Origin: Anisus vortex
Taxonomy: Eukaryota; Mollusca; Gastropoda; Planorbidae
Direction: 5' to 3'
Assembly: GCA_949126835.1 (NCBI GenBank)
Contig: OX421495.1
Span: 32,111,320 to 32,175,319 of the forward strand
DNA: 64,000 nucleotides
Part shown: positions 22,534-33,400 of the stretch, one piece after another
Numbering within the stretch: the stretch's first letter is position 1
Layout: every line of letters starts with the position of its first letter
Notes under the pieces: model-generated
The model's input: the letters and a program-made list of their open reading frames with translations, nothing else
The model's database searches: none
Told to the model about the DNA's origin: nothing
Translations under genes and position numbers: made by a program

Positions 22534-25500
22534 GTAGGTCGCAATAATCGCCTGTATAGAAATGAGTGTATGTAACATATAAGATACATTGTAGGTCGCA
22601 ATAATCACCTGTATAGAAATGAGTGTATGCAACATATAAGATACACTGTAGGTCGCAATAATCGCCTATATAGAAATGAGTGTATGCAACATATAAGATA
22701 CATTGTAGGTCGCAATAATCGCCTGTATAGAAATGAGTGTATGCAACATATAAGATACATTGTAGGTCGGAATAATCACCTGTATAGAAATGAGTGTATG
22801 CAACATATAAGATACATTGTAGGTCGCAATAATCACCTGTATAGAAATGAGTGTATGCAACATATAAGATACATTGTAGGTCGCAATAATCACCTGTATA
22901 GAAATGAGTGTATGCAACATATAAGATACATTGTAGGTCGGAATAATCACCTGTATAGAAATGAGTGTATGCAACATATAAGATACATTATAGTTCGCAA
23001 TAATCACCTGTATAGAAATGAGTGTATGCAACATATAAGATACATTGTAGGTCGGAATAATCACCTGTATAGAAATGAGTGTATGCAACATATAAGATAC
23101 ATTGTAGGTCGGAATAATCACCTGTATAGAAATGAGTGTATGCAACATATAAGATACATTGTAGGTCGCAATAATCGCCTGTATAGAAATGAGTGTATGC
23201 AACATATAAGATACATTGTAGGTCGCAATAATCGCCTGTATAGAAATGAGTGTATGCAACATATAAGATACATTGTAGGTCGCAATAATCGCCTGTATAG
23301 AAATGAGTGTATGCAACATATAAGATACATTGTAGGTCGGAATAATCACCTGTATAGAAATGAGTGTATGCAACATATAAGATACATTGTAGGTCGGAAT
23401 AATCACCTGTATAGAAATGAGTGTATGCAACATATAAGATACATTGTAGGTCGCAATAATCGCCTGTATAGAAATGAGTGTATGCAACATATAAGATACA
23501 TTGTAGGTCGCAATAATCGCCTGTATAGAAATGAGTGTATGCAACATATAAGATACATTGTAGGTCGCAATAATCACCTGTATAGAAATGAGTGTATGCA
23601 ACATATAAGATACATTGTAGGTCGCAATAATCGCCTGTATAGAAATGAGTGTATGCAACATATAAGATACATTGTAGGTCGGAATAATCGCCTGTATAGA
23701 AATGAGTGTATGCAACATATAAGATACATTGTAGGTCGCAATAATCGCCTGTATAGAAATGAGTGTATGCAACATATAAGATACATTGTAGGTCGCAATA
23801 ATCGCCTGTATAGAAATGAGTGTATGCAACATATAAGATACATTGTAGGTCGCAATAATCGCCTGTATAGAAATGAGTGTATGCAACATATAAGATACAT
23901 TGTAGGTCGCAATAATCACCTGTATAGAAATGAGTGTATGCAACATATAAGATACACTGTAGGTCGCAATAATCGCCTATATAGAAATGAGTGTATGCAA
24001 CATATAAGATACATTGTAGGTCGCAATAATCGCCTGTATAGAAATGAGTGTATGCAACATATAAGATACATTGTAGGTCGGAATAATCACCTGTATAGAA
24101 ATGAGTGTATGCAACATATAAGATACATTGTAGGTCGCAATAATCACCTGTATAGAAATGAGTGTATGCAACATATAAGATACATTGTAGGTCGCAATAA
24201 TCACCTGTATAGAAATGAGTGTATGCAACATATAAGATACATTGTAGGTCGGAATAATCACCTGTATAGAAATGAGTGTATGCAACATATAAGATACATT
24301 ATAGTTCGCAATAATCACCTGTATAGAAATGAGTGTATGCAACATATAAGATACATTGTAGGTCGGAATAATCACCTGTATAGAAATGAGTGTATGCAAC
24401 ATATAAGATACATTGTAGGTCGGAATAATCACCTGTATAGAAATGAGTGTATGCAACATATAAGATACATTGTAGGTCGCAATAATCGCCTGTATAGAAA
24501 TGAGTGTATGCAACATATAAGATACATTGTAGGTCGCAATAATCGCCTGTATAGAAATGAGTGTATGCAACATATAAGATACATTGTAGGTCGCAATAAT
24601 CGCCTGTATAGAAATGAGTGTATGCAACATATAAGATACATTGTAGGTCGGAATAATCACCTGTATAGAAATGAGTGTATGCAACATATAAGATACATTG
24701 TAGGTCGGAATAATCACCTGTATAGAAATGAGTGTATGCAACATATAAGATACATTGTAGGTCGCAATAATCGCCTGTATAGAAATGAGTGTATGCAACA
24801 TATAAGATACATTGTAGGTCGCAATAATCGCCTGTATAGAAATGAGTGTATGCAACATATAAGATACATTGTAGGTCGCAATAATCACCTGTATAGAAAT
24901 GAGTGTATGCAACATATAAGATACATTGTAGGTCGCAATAATCGCCTGTATAGAAATGAGTGTATGCAACATATAAGATACATTGTAGGTCGGAATAATC
25001 GCCTGTATAGAAATGAGTGTATGCAACATATAAGATACATTGTAGGTCGCAATAATCGCCTGTATAGAAATGAGTGTATGCAACATATAAGATACATTGT
25101 AGGTCGCAATAATCGCCTGTATAGAAATGAGTGTATGCAACATATAAGATACATTGTAGGTCGCAATAATCGCCTGTATAGAAATGAGTGTATGCAACAT
25201 ATAAGATACATTGTAGGTCGCAATAATCACCTGTATAGAAATGAGTGTATGCAACATATAAGATACACTGTAGGTCGGAATAATCGCCTGTATAGAAATG
25301 AGTGTATGCAACATATAAGATACATTGTAGGTCGGAATAATCACCTGTATAGAAATGAGTGTATGCAAAATATAAGATACATTGTAGGTCGGAATAATCA
25401 CCTGTATAGAAATGAGTGTATGCAACATATAAGATACATTGTAGGTCGGAATAATCGCCTGTATAGAAATGAGTGTATGCAACATATAAGATACATTGTA

Positions 25501-25908
25501 GGTCGGAATAATCACCTGTATAGAAATGAGGGTATGCAACATATAAGATACATTGTAGGTCGGAATAATCACCTGTATAGAAATGAGTGTATGCAACATA
25601 TAAGATACATTGTAGGTCGCAATAATCGCCTGTATAGAAATGAGTGTATGCAACATATAAGATACATTGTAGGTCGGAATAATCGCCTGTATAGAAATGA
25701 GTGTATGCAACATATAAGATACATTGTAGGTCGCAATAATCGCCTGTATAGAAATGAGTGTATGCAACATATAAGATACATTGTAGGTCGCAATAATCGC
25801 CTGTATAGAAATGAGTGTATGCAACATATAAGATACATTGTAGGTCGCAATAATCGCCTGTATAGAAATGAGTGTATGCAACATATAAGATACATTGTAG
25901 GTCGGAAT
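22534..25908. repeat. 57-bp satellite array, about 59 units, with a 23-unit higher-order repeat
   Basis: The 57-bp unit reads, in one plus-strand frame, MQHIRYIVGRNNHLYRNEC. Units vary at a few sites: 'gtcgc'/'gtcgg', 'cacctg'/'cgcctg', 'cattg'/'cactg'. Rare markers recur at a fixed distance of 1311 bp (23 units): 'cctatatag' at 22666 and 23977, and 'attatagttcgc' at 22987 and 24298. The order of variant units over 22627-23937 equals that over 23938-25248, followed by a more diverged part to 25908. Because 57 is divisible by 3, a 1095-codon plus-strand frame and frames of 426 to 635 codons on the minus strand stay open; none has a start context or homology to suggest a gene. Confidence 0.95.
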
Positions 25909-25914
25909 ATTTAG

Positions 25915-26295
25915 TTACAAATTTTAAAAACCAACAGAAGAGAGAATCTTCCAGAGAAATCAAGCTAAAGGGATATTGACACTAATAATACGTTTACGTG
26001 TTGTTTTTTTCAACTACTGGAGATGAATACCCGTTGAAAATGTAAACCTACGGATGTCATACATGGGCACATCTCAACATTAGTGTGTTACATTTTTGAA
26101 ATTCCATAATAGACCACCCAGTTAGCACTTAGCACACAAAATAATAAATGTATGAGTAGCTATCTTACACAGCAACATTGCGTCCTCTTAAACTATTCTT
26201 TATCTTACATATAATTGGTTACTTTTTGTCAGGAAAAATGTAAAATTGTGAAACTGAATTATAAAATTAAACTTCCATGTCACAATCATTTTCGT
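25915..26295. other. AT-rich intergenic DNA, no gene seen
   Basis: Nothing recognised between the satellite and the inverted-repeat element. Confidence 0.5.
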
Positions 26296-26306
26296 TGATT
26301 CTATCT

Positions 26307-27244
26307 TAGACTATAATACACATGGACCGCTTGCTGGAGTATTTCTGCTATATGATGACTGAAACACTGATTTTTGTCGGAATTCCGACTTCCATTGTGC
26401 AATATACACTTTCCTTTTATTTAATCGCTATGATTTCTCAATGACAAATTAAAATCGAAAGTTGTATATAGCGGAAACATTTAGGCGAACGTATGAGCGT
26501 AGAAGTCATTTAAGTCAGCGTTATTGGATGCGCACGGACAAAAAACATAGGCCTAAGCTTTAAAAATAGAGCAAACGGTCCATCTTATTATAGTCTATGG
26601 TTTATTGTGTTCATTTAAATTCGAAAAAATGCGATTTAATAAAACGGAAGTGTGTATGGCACATACTTTATTTAGAATCGGGTTTTACAAAAAAATAATT
26701 TAATTGACAAGTCTTAATAAGGCGGGACCTTTTCAAAAGGAAGAGATCTTTAACCTCCGGTTCTATTTTTAAATTTATAATTATTTTAGGCATATACAAA
26801 GGCTACACAGTTAGTTACGAGGAATCCGTTTTTAACATCAAAAGTGAGTAGGCGATAATTAATACTCAAAGTATTAGTTCCTTTAAGTTAAATTTAGCTT
26901 TGTTTATGAAATAAATTAGTCAAGAGTTGCGTCAATGGTTATTAAAAAACACAATTCGTAGATTAATAAAAATATAAAACAAAAATTATTTTGCCTCAAA
27001 CAATACGACATTCCCAATACATGTTTTTTTTTTTGGCAACATCTTTTTGAAATGAAATAACAGTTAACTTCTTACATCTTTTGGTACAACCAGTAACGTA
27101 GCACACAGACATGCTTTTTTAATTAAATGATCGAATAAGACCGGAAATGTTTTTCTTGTCGACCTTTTATGCATGCATAATCGTTAAGGCTTGTCAATAG
27201 CAGAAAAAAAACTAAAGCAAGCGGTCCATATGCATTATAGTCTA
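26307..27244. mobile_element. Non-autonomous DNA transposon with 35-bp TIRs and 11-bp flanking repeats
   Basis: The left end reads TAGACTATAATACACATGGA then CCGCTTGCTGGAGT. The right end, reversed, reads TAGACTATAATGCATATGGA then CCGCTTGCTTTAGT. An exact 11-bp direct repeat, TGATTCTATCT, abuts both ends (26296-26306 and 27245-27255). An additional right-end-like segment lies inside at about 26565-26599 (gagcaaacggtccat...ttatagtcta), so the element may contain a shorter 293-bp relative. No open frame. Long target duplications of 9-11 bp suggest a Mutator-like element, but the termini alone do not prove it. Confidence 0.72.
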
Positions 27245-27334
27245 TGATTCTATCTATAAAGCTTTGAGTGTAAACTTTGGATTACAGAGGAGTTTGAGTC
27301 ATTATATCTTTTTTGATTTTTTGAACAACAATAT

Positions 27335-27624
27335 CACCGATTAACTGCAGCTACACCGCTTGACTGCAGCTCCACCGATTGACTGCAGCTACACCGATTG
27401 ACTGCAGCTACACCGATTGACTGCAGCTACACCGATTGACTGCAGCTCCACCGATTGACTGCAGCTACAACGATTGACTGCAGCTACACCGATTGACTGC
27501 AGCTACACCGATTGACTGTAACTACACCGATTGACTGCAGCTACACCGATTGACTGCAGCTACACCGATTGACTGCAGGTACACCGATTGACTGTAGCTA
27601 CACCGATTGACTGCAGCTACACCG
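27335..27624. repeat. 19-bp tandem repeat, about 15 units
   Basis: The unit 'caccgattgactgcagcta' is repeated with scattered substitutions (cgctt, tcca, tgtaact). Most units contain a CTGCAG hexamer. Confidence 0.93.
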
Positions 27625-28302
27625 GTTTCACTTCATGAATTTAAATTAAAAAATTTTGCGCCCTTCTCCCACCTTTACCAACTTTTCTTTATCCCTAAAA
27701 CTTTCTTTCAAACCCAATACAAAAAATAGTGTATGCTTTAACAAATAGTGTATGCTTTACAATCTAACCCGTGTATTCAAAGATTGGCGTCACAGCTTCA
27801 CGCCAAGGGTAAATAATCCCCTCATTCTCTTCCAGTGGGTTTCAAAAGGGTAAAAAGGTTTTGATTAAAATTGGAATGAATATTCAATATATAACAAAGG
27901 AGGGTGGTAAGTTTTTAATTAACGCTAAGGAAAAAATTGCACTATGTCATAATATATTCACCTCTCCAATATATTCCCTCCTATACTTGAAGTTATTTTC
28001 CATCTCTAGCCATAACAGTAAGCCTTTTGGTTTTCAAGTCCCAAAAGTATTCAATGAATTTTTATTCTATTCAGGTCCTATTGTAAACAATTTTATATTA
28101 ATATCACAAAACTTTCTTTTGTGCATATGTTTCTGGTCGGCTGTGAAAGCCTTGGAAGGCTAAATGACCCACTTCCTGTAACCCTATCGAGCTGAAACGT
28201 GGCACATGGACGTGAATTCGATGCCAAAAAATTTGTTTTTTAAATATCAGCATCACACTTCTCCATCGAAATCAGTTTTACTGGAGTTTTATCAAAACAC
28301 TT
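27625..28302. other. Intergenic DNA, no supported gene
   Basis: A 100-codon plus-strand frame at 27861-28163 has no recognisable motif and an AT-driven composition; I do not call it. A short direct repeat 'aatagtgtatgctttaa' lies at about 27726-27758. Confidence 0.45.
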
Positions 28303-29508
28303 CTTGTAGTACACGAGTATCTTGTAGTACACGAGTATCTTGTAGTGCACGAGTATCTTGTAGTGCACGAGTATCTTGTAGTGTACGAGTATCTTGTAGT
28401 ACACGAGTATCTTGTAGTACACGAGTATCTTGTAGTACACGAGTATCTTGTAGTGCACGAGTATCTTGTAGTGCACGAGTATCTTGTAGTACACGAGTAT
28501 CTTGTAGTACACGAGTATCTTGTAGTACACGAGTATCTTGTAGTACACGAGTATCTTGTAGTACACGAGTATCTTGTAGTACACGAGTATCTTGTAGTAC
28601 ACGAGTATCTTGTAGTACACGAGTATCTTGTAGTACACGAGTATCTTGTAGTACACGAGTATCTTGTAGTGCACGAGTATCTTGTAGTGCACGAGTATCT
28701 TGTAGTGCACGAGTATCTTGTAGTACACGAGTATCTTGTAGTACACGAGTATCTTGTAGTGCACGAGTATCTTGTAGTGCACGAGTATCTTGTAGTGCAC
28801 GAGTATCTTGTAGTACACGAGTATCTTGTAGTACACGAGTATCTTGTAGTACACGAGTATCTTGTAGTACACGAGTATCTTGTAGTACACGAGTATCTTG
28901 TAGTACACGAGTATCTTGTAGTACACGAGTATCTTGTAGTACACGAGTATCTTGTAGTACACGAGTATCTTGTAGTACACGAGTATCTTGTAGTACACGA
29001 GTATCTTGTAGTACACGAGTATCTTGTAGTACACGAGTATCTTGTAGTACACGAGTATCTTGTAGTACACGAGTATCTTGTAGTACACGAGTATCTTGTA
29101 GTACACGAGTATCTTGTAGTACACGAGTATCTTGTAGTACACGAGTATCTTGTAGTACACGAGTATCTTGTAGTACACGAGTATCTTGTAGTACACGAGT
29201 ATCTTGTAGTACACGAGTATCTTGTAGTACACGAGTATCTTGTAGTACACGAGTATCTTGTAGTACACGAGTATCTTGTAGTACACGAGTATCTTGTAGT
29301 ACACGAGTATCTTGTAGTACACGAGTATCTTGTAGTACACGAGTATCTTGTAGTACACGAGTATCTTGTAGTACACGAGTATATTGTAGTACACGAGTAT
29401 CTTGTAGTACACGAGTATCTTGTAGTACACGAGTATCTTGTAGTACACGAGTATCTTGTAGTACACGAGTATCTTGTAGTACACGAGTATCTTGTAGTAC
29501 ACGAGTAT
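28303..29508. repeat. 18-bp satellite array, 67 units
   Basis: The unit 'cttgtagtacacgagtat' is repeated exactly 67 times over 1206 bp with no length change. The only frequent variant is 'gtgcac' for 'gtacac', clustered in the first third; single changes are 'gtgtac' (28381) and 'atattg' (29392). Because 18 is divisible by 3, the plus strand stays open in two frames (repeat peptides SCSTRV and VVHEYL) and the minus strand in another (ILVYYK). The 501-codon frame at 28206-29711 is therefore a repeat artefact. One isolated unit follows at 29545-29562 within a short duplicated flank. Confidence 0.96.
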
Positions 29509-29780
29509 CAAAACTGCATTACATTTTATTTTATCAATACACTTCTTGTAGTACACGAGTATCAAAACTGCATTACACTTTCATGAATATTTGCGAAGAC
29601 TTCCTGTTTGTAATGACCGATGACATTCGTTTCAGCCCCTGGCAGAAGACGAGTGCTAATGTACACAACATCTGTGTTAGGCAGATATATAGAAAACATC
29701 ATTGCAATTAGATTTCTAATTTTTGTTTTCTATACAATGTGAATTCAAAAAACCATTGGGTTTTGTTTATATGACATTTT
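29509..29780. other. Array flank with a duplicated segment
   Basis: The text 'cacttcttgtagtacacgag' plus 'tatcaaaactgcattaca' occurs once at the end of the array and again at about 29541-29576, separated by AT-rich DNA, so the array edge was itself copied. The rest is non-coding. Confidence 0.6.
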
Positions 29781-30256
29781 TTAATAAATAAATTGATCAA
29801 GCAATGAAGGAAAGTAGATATAGATAAACGTGAAGAGGTTGATGATAATTAATTGGTTGGATGATGTTGAAATGGTTGGATGATGTTGAAATGGTTGTAT
29901 GATGTTGAAACGGCTCTTATGTTCAAGGCGTAACGATGTGGAAGGGGGCACACTGAGGATCTGTACGGGCGTTAGCCACCCCACGGTTATGCATTGGTGA
30001 AGTTTAGAGCTCACGCTTATAACTCGCTTTTTAATCTTTAGAAACTAACGTTTCCATTGTATGGAAATTAACGTTTTATTGTATGCCTATCTCTCTACAG
30101 GCGCTTACTCCGTTCTGATACGACCATAGTAAGTCCTCACGTAATAAACTCTGGCTGATGTGTTTAGATCATACAGGGAAACATAGCCAACGTACAGTTA
30201 CACAACTTACATTACCCCCCCCCTCCCTTCTACTACCTAGCGAAAACGAACACAGC
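29781..30256. repeat. Dispersed repeat debris shared with the Helitron and with copy B
   Basis: Bases 29830-29905 hold three near-repeats of 'gatgatgttgaaatggttg'. Bases 29908-29935 ('cggctcttatgttcaaggcg') match the GC-rich block of the 13-kb Helitron (14049). Bases 29985-30035 match 1781-1823. No coding sequence. Confidence 0.55.
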
Positions 30257-30292
30257 CAAGACCATTGTAAGTTCCTATTTACGATGGTCTTG
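30257..30292. repeat. Perfect-type inverted repeat (hairpin)
   Basis: A 14-bp arm, CAAGACCATTGTAA, is followed after 8 bases by TTACGATGGTCTTG, its reverse complement except for one wobble position. The arm sequence occurs singly at about 1330 and, diverged, at 30121. Confidence 0.75.
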
Positions 30293-31529
30293 ACACAGCC
30301 CCCACCCTCGTTTACCAATGTACGAGTGTTTTCTTGACCGAGTGTCGGGGGGAGGGGGTCTTTTTCCTATTGCCCAGCAGCTAGCCACGTGGCGTAAGTG
30401 TGAAACCGTTTTATTGTGGGACTTTGTTGTATGGTAATTACAAAGGCAGACTTGGGCCGTGGATCTAAAAAAAAAAAAACAGTAAAAATGCAAACACGCA
30501 TCTACTTCTTTTAATTAAAAGTGGTTGTAGGATTAGTTAGACCTACAGTCTTAGACTTGTCTGATATGAAGTAAACGGCATGCAACAGCGTAGTCTCAGT
30601 AGTTAATCAAGCTTACAACGGACCCCTGCGTAAATTAATTACTTGTAGAAGCAGCCTTAGTACTTAATCTCAATAAATAATAATAGGTAAATAATCTATG
30701 TAAATTTGAACTAGTTAATGAACGTAAGATAATTCCTTGTGAAACTCTTTGTTTTAAAGTTAATGGAGTTGATTTATAGTTATTATAAACTATAGTGATA
30801 ATTTTTTTTTTGTCTTCACCTTCTTCTTCATTATACTGTGGAGACCCCGATATACCCGAGGAAAAACTCCACAATGTAAGGATAAGTTGATTGTGAATAC
30901 ACTGGGATCAAAAGTGTTCATTATCAGATAGATAATGGTGGTCTAAAAAATATAATAATACTCATAAACTGGTGACATTTAGCTTACATTTTTGTTTCTT
31001 TTATTCTTGTCTTTAAAAAAAATTTTCTCTAGGTATCGATGAACCACGTATATAGGTAATGTCTCTTCATTGTTTTAAAGTAGTCAACAGGTTTACTTGA
31101 ATATTGCTGACAAAAGTTTCCCTTCGTCGGCATGATAAATTCGCATTGAACTATGAAATTTCGCTAAATTGCGTACTGTCCGGCCGCTTCTTGACCACAT
31201 GGCTCAGCATTCTCAAAATTGCGTCACATAGTTAGACCTATTACTTTTACATAGAAAACAAATCCTTGCCGATAGACATACTAATTAGTGGCCTTGGATA
31301 ATGTAGTGTTAGGATTTTCTCATGAAGATTCCCCCCCCCCGCCCCTATAATTGTTATAGCTAGGAATAGTCTATGTTTTATTTTAATATAAAATATAGCC
31401 CATCTATATATTAAAATATGATTTCTTTCACATTTGTTATCGCCTAAACATGGCAATATTTTAAAAAATGTAAATTTCCACGTTAAATCTGCATCATATA
31501 AACACATTTTCAATTATTTTTATGGATTT
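30293..31529. other. Non-coding stretch, no gene seen
   Basis: AT-rich, with an A12 run at 30467-30479 and C-rich run at 31331-31343. Short frames here show no recognisable motif. Confidence 0.5.
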
Positions 31530-32266
31530 ATCATTGATCTCTTACCAATACACACACAATTAGGGGCCCTGGGAGTCGGAGGCGGGAGGTGAGTCGGGGG
31601 TGGGAGGTGAGTCGGAGGCGGGAGGGGAGTCGGGGCGGGAGGGGAGTTGGGGGCGGGAAGGGAGTGGGCATTAGACGTCTGCTCTTGCAAACAATACCTA
31701 CATAGGTCAAGTAGTCAGAGTTACGGAATCTCGCCAATGTGCTATAAACGTAGGAAGTTTATAGGGAGGTAGGGGGAGACAAGGGAATGCATTGATGCGT
31801 AAAGATCTCAACAAAACTCCAAGTGATCGTCAGTTGGGCTACCTTACATACATACTTAACTTTGGGGGTGGGGGGAGAAACACCTGGGGCGGGGGAGGGT
31901 GTACATTTGGCGCCTATTTAAAATGTTCGTTTTTATCATTAAATTAAATTACTTGCCAAAGTGTACCTTAATGTTATCGTGCACTTTTCACCATTTTAGA
32001 GGGTCTTTCGTGTGCCATTTAAAACCGTTCTGCGTGCCAAGGATGGCACGCATTTCATAGCTTGCCGATCCATGGAATATAGTGTAGTCCAACCAATACT
32101 TTTAATAAAAACAGTGGATATTATATAATTGCCAATTGTACCGTTGCCAATTATACCGCTTTGCTAGTTTTGCCGAATTTACCTTTTCCAAATTTACCTT
32201 TGCCAAAATTAACTTGCCGAAAATACATTTTCCGTAAATAACCTTGCCAAATTTACAGTGATTCCC
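31530..32266 (-). repeat. Dispersed repeat family, copy D
   Basis: This is copy A in reverse: a G-rich minisatellite of 'gagtcggaggcgggaggt' (31565-31665), the 'ggggagaaacacctggggcg' tract (31870-31895), the 'gcgtgccaaggatggcacgc' core (32032-32051), 'aaaacagtggatattat' (32108) and the 'aatttaccttttcc' ladder ending 'acagtgattc' at about 32263. It is the longest copy of the family here and has no coding capacity. Confidence 0.65.
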
Positions 32267-32284
32267 CATGACTTCAGAAGTGCT

Positions 32285-32357
32285 TAGCATTCAACAGAAT
32301 TCGAACACGGGACCTTTGATTCGCTTTGTCAGCGCGCTGACGCTAGGCCACCGTGTA
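32285..32357 (-). repeat. tRNA-derived SINE head
   Basis: On the minus strand the sequence holds an A-box-like GGTGGCCTAGCGTC and a B-box-like GTGTTCGAATTC about 45 bases apart, the spacing of a tRNA-type Pol III promoter. The flanking arms do not close into a tRNA acceptor stem, so this is a SINE head, not a tRNA gene. Confidence 0.55.
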
Positions 32358-33066
32358 TTATAAAATCTCATAGTAAAAATGAATACTCTGGACATACTTG
32401 TTCAACCTTTTTCTAATGTATTGGTTTTCCTTTTACATCAACATAATTTTAAACCTTGAATTCTAACTAGGGTAATATGCTGATTATTTTGTAAAAGGGG
32501 ATTATGAAGAAAATGAGGATAAAAGTCTTAGGTGATATTTCTTTAGACTTGCTAATCTAGATAACTCCAATATTTCACATTTTACATATTTTCAAGGCGT
32601 AGTTCATGTACAGAAATAAAAATAATTTAAAACAAACAGCTACTAGAGCTGCTTATTTGATTCAATGTGCTTTTTGTCTATTCCTAAGCAAAGTTTCTTT
32701 TTAAGAAACCGTCTACGGCAAAGATAAAAGAAGCCGTCCTACGTTACAATAGGGATAGGTTGACATTCAAAACGACGGACCAAGTTTACCCAGCACCCCG
32801 CCTACCCCTCCACCCCTGTAGGTGCCGTAGATCTAAAGACTACTTGACTTGACTATGGATGGCACAGAGTTACCTAATCCGGTACTGGGAAACACAAATT
32901 AAATTTACTGGATGGCAATATGAATTAAAACAGCAACACATACAGGGAATGAAAGATTTTCGTGATGCACGATCGCTTTGCGATTACTGATATATATAAA
33001 TATATAAATTTTTTTATTTGGAAATGAAAGAAGAAGGCGCAACACAGTCTCAGTCAAAATAGTTTA
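32358..33066. other. Intergenic DNA, no gene seen
   Basis: Nothing recognised before the hAT fossil. Confidence 0.5.
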
Positions 33067-33400
33067 TTACTGCCAACATCTGATCCAAAATTGTGTAATT
33101 GGTATTGTAGAGTAATCAGATTTCGCTGCATTGTTGTTAATAAGTTCAAGGAACTCCTCTTGTGTTGTCTCAGAAACATCTTCAACTTTTACTGTGCATT
33201 TACATTGGCAAGCGGAAATGGGATGTAAGATAGATGAGAAAAATACAATGAAATTTCGTCTGCATGTATTGCATCTTTTCAGACAAATTAAGGCAAGTTA
33301 CATTGAGTCCTTGCAGTGTTTAACTCATTCAGGATGGAAAAGATTTCAACCAAGTACGTTTTTGCTTGAAATCACTTTTATCGTCGAAAAGTGCTTTAAA
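33067..33400 (-). pseudogene. hAT transposase C-terminal fossil (ZBED5/SCAND3-like type)
   Basis: On the minus strand, three frame-shifted pieces read in order: QAKTYLVEIFSILNELN, then LNLSEKMQYMQTKF, then VEDVSETTQEEFLELINN continuing to ITQFWIRCWQ and a stop at 33067-33069. In ZBED5/SCAND3-type hAT transposases the same order occurs: 'YLADIF..LN.LN', 'L..K...F..KL', then 'EE.LEL.ND...K......L..FW'. The pieces need at least two frame changes, so the gene is dead. The plus-strand 91-codon frame over the same bases is a shadow. No matching termini were found, so the element's limits are unknown. Confidence 0.65.

Noticed and set aside
22627..25914. 1095-codon open frame with a 19-residue repeat
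   Set aside because: It is the 57-bp satellite read in one of several simultaneously open frames; neither a start context nor flanking exons nor homology supports a protein.
27861..28163. 100-codon plus-strand frame
   Set aside because: No recognisable motif and composition like the surrounding AT-rich DNA.
28206..29711. 501-codon open frame with SCSTRV repeats, and the minus-strand 441-codon frame
   Set aside because: The 18-bp unit is divisible by 3 and free of stops in several frames on both strands; the unique ends show no recognisable domain or signal peptide.
32285..32357. Possible tRNA gene on the minus strand
   Set aside because: Promoter-like boxes only; no acceptor stem, degenerate T arm.
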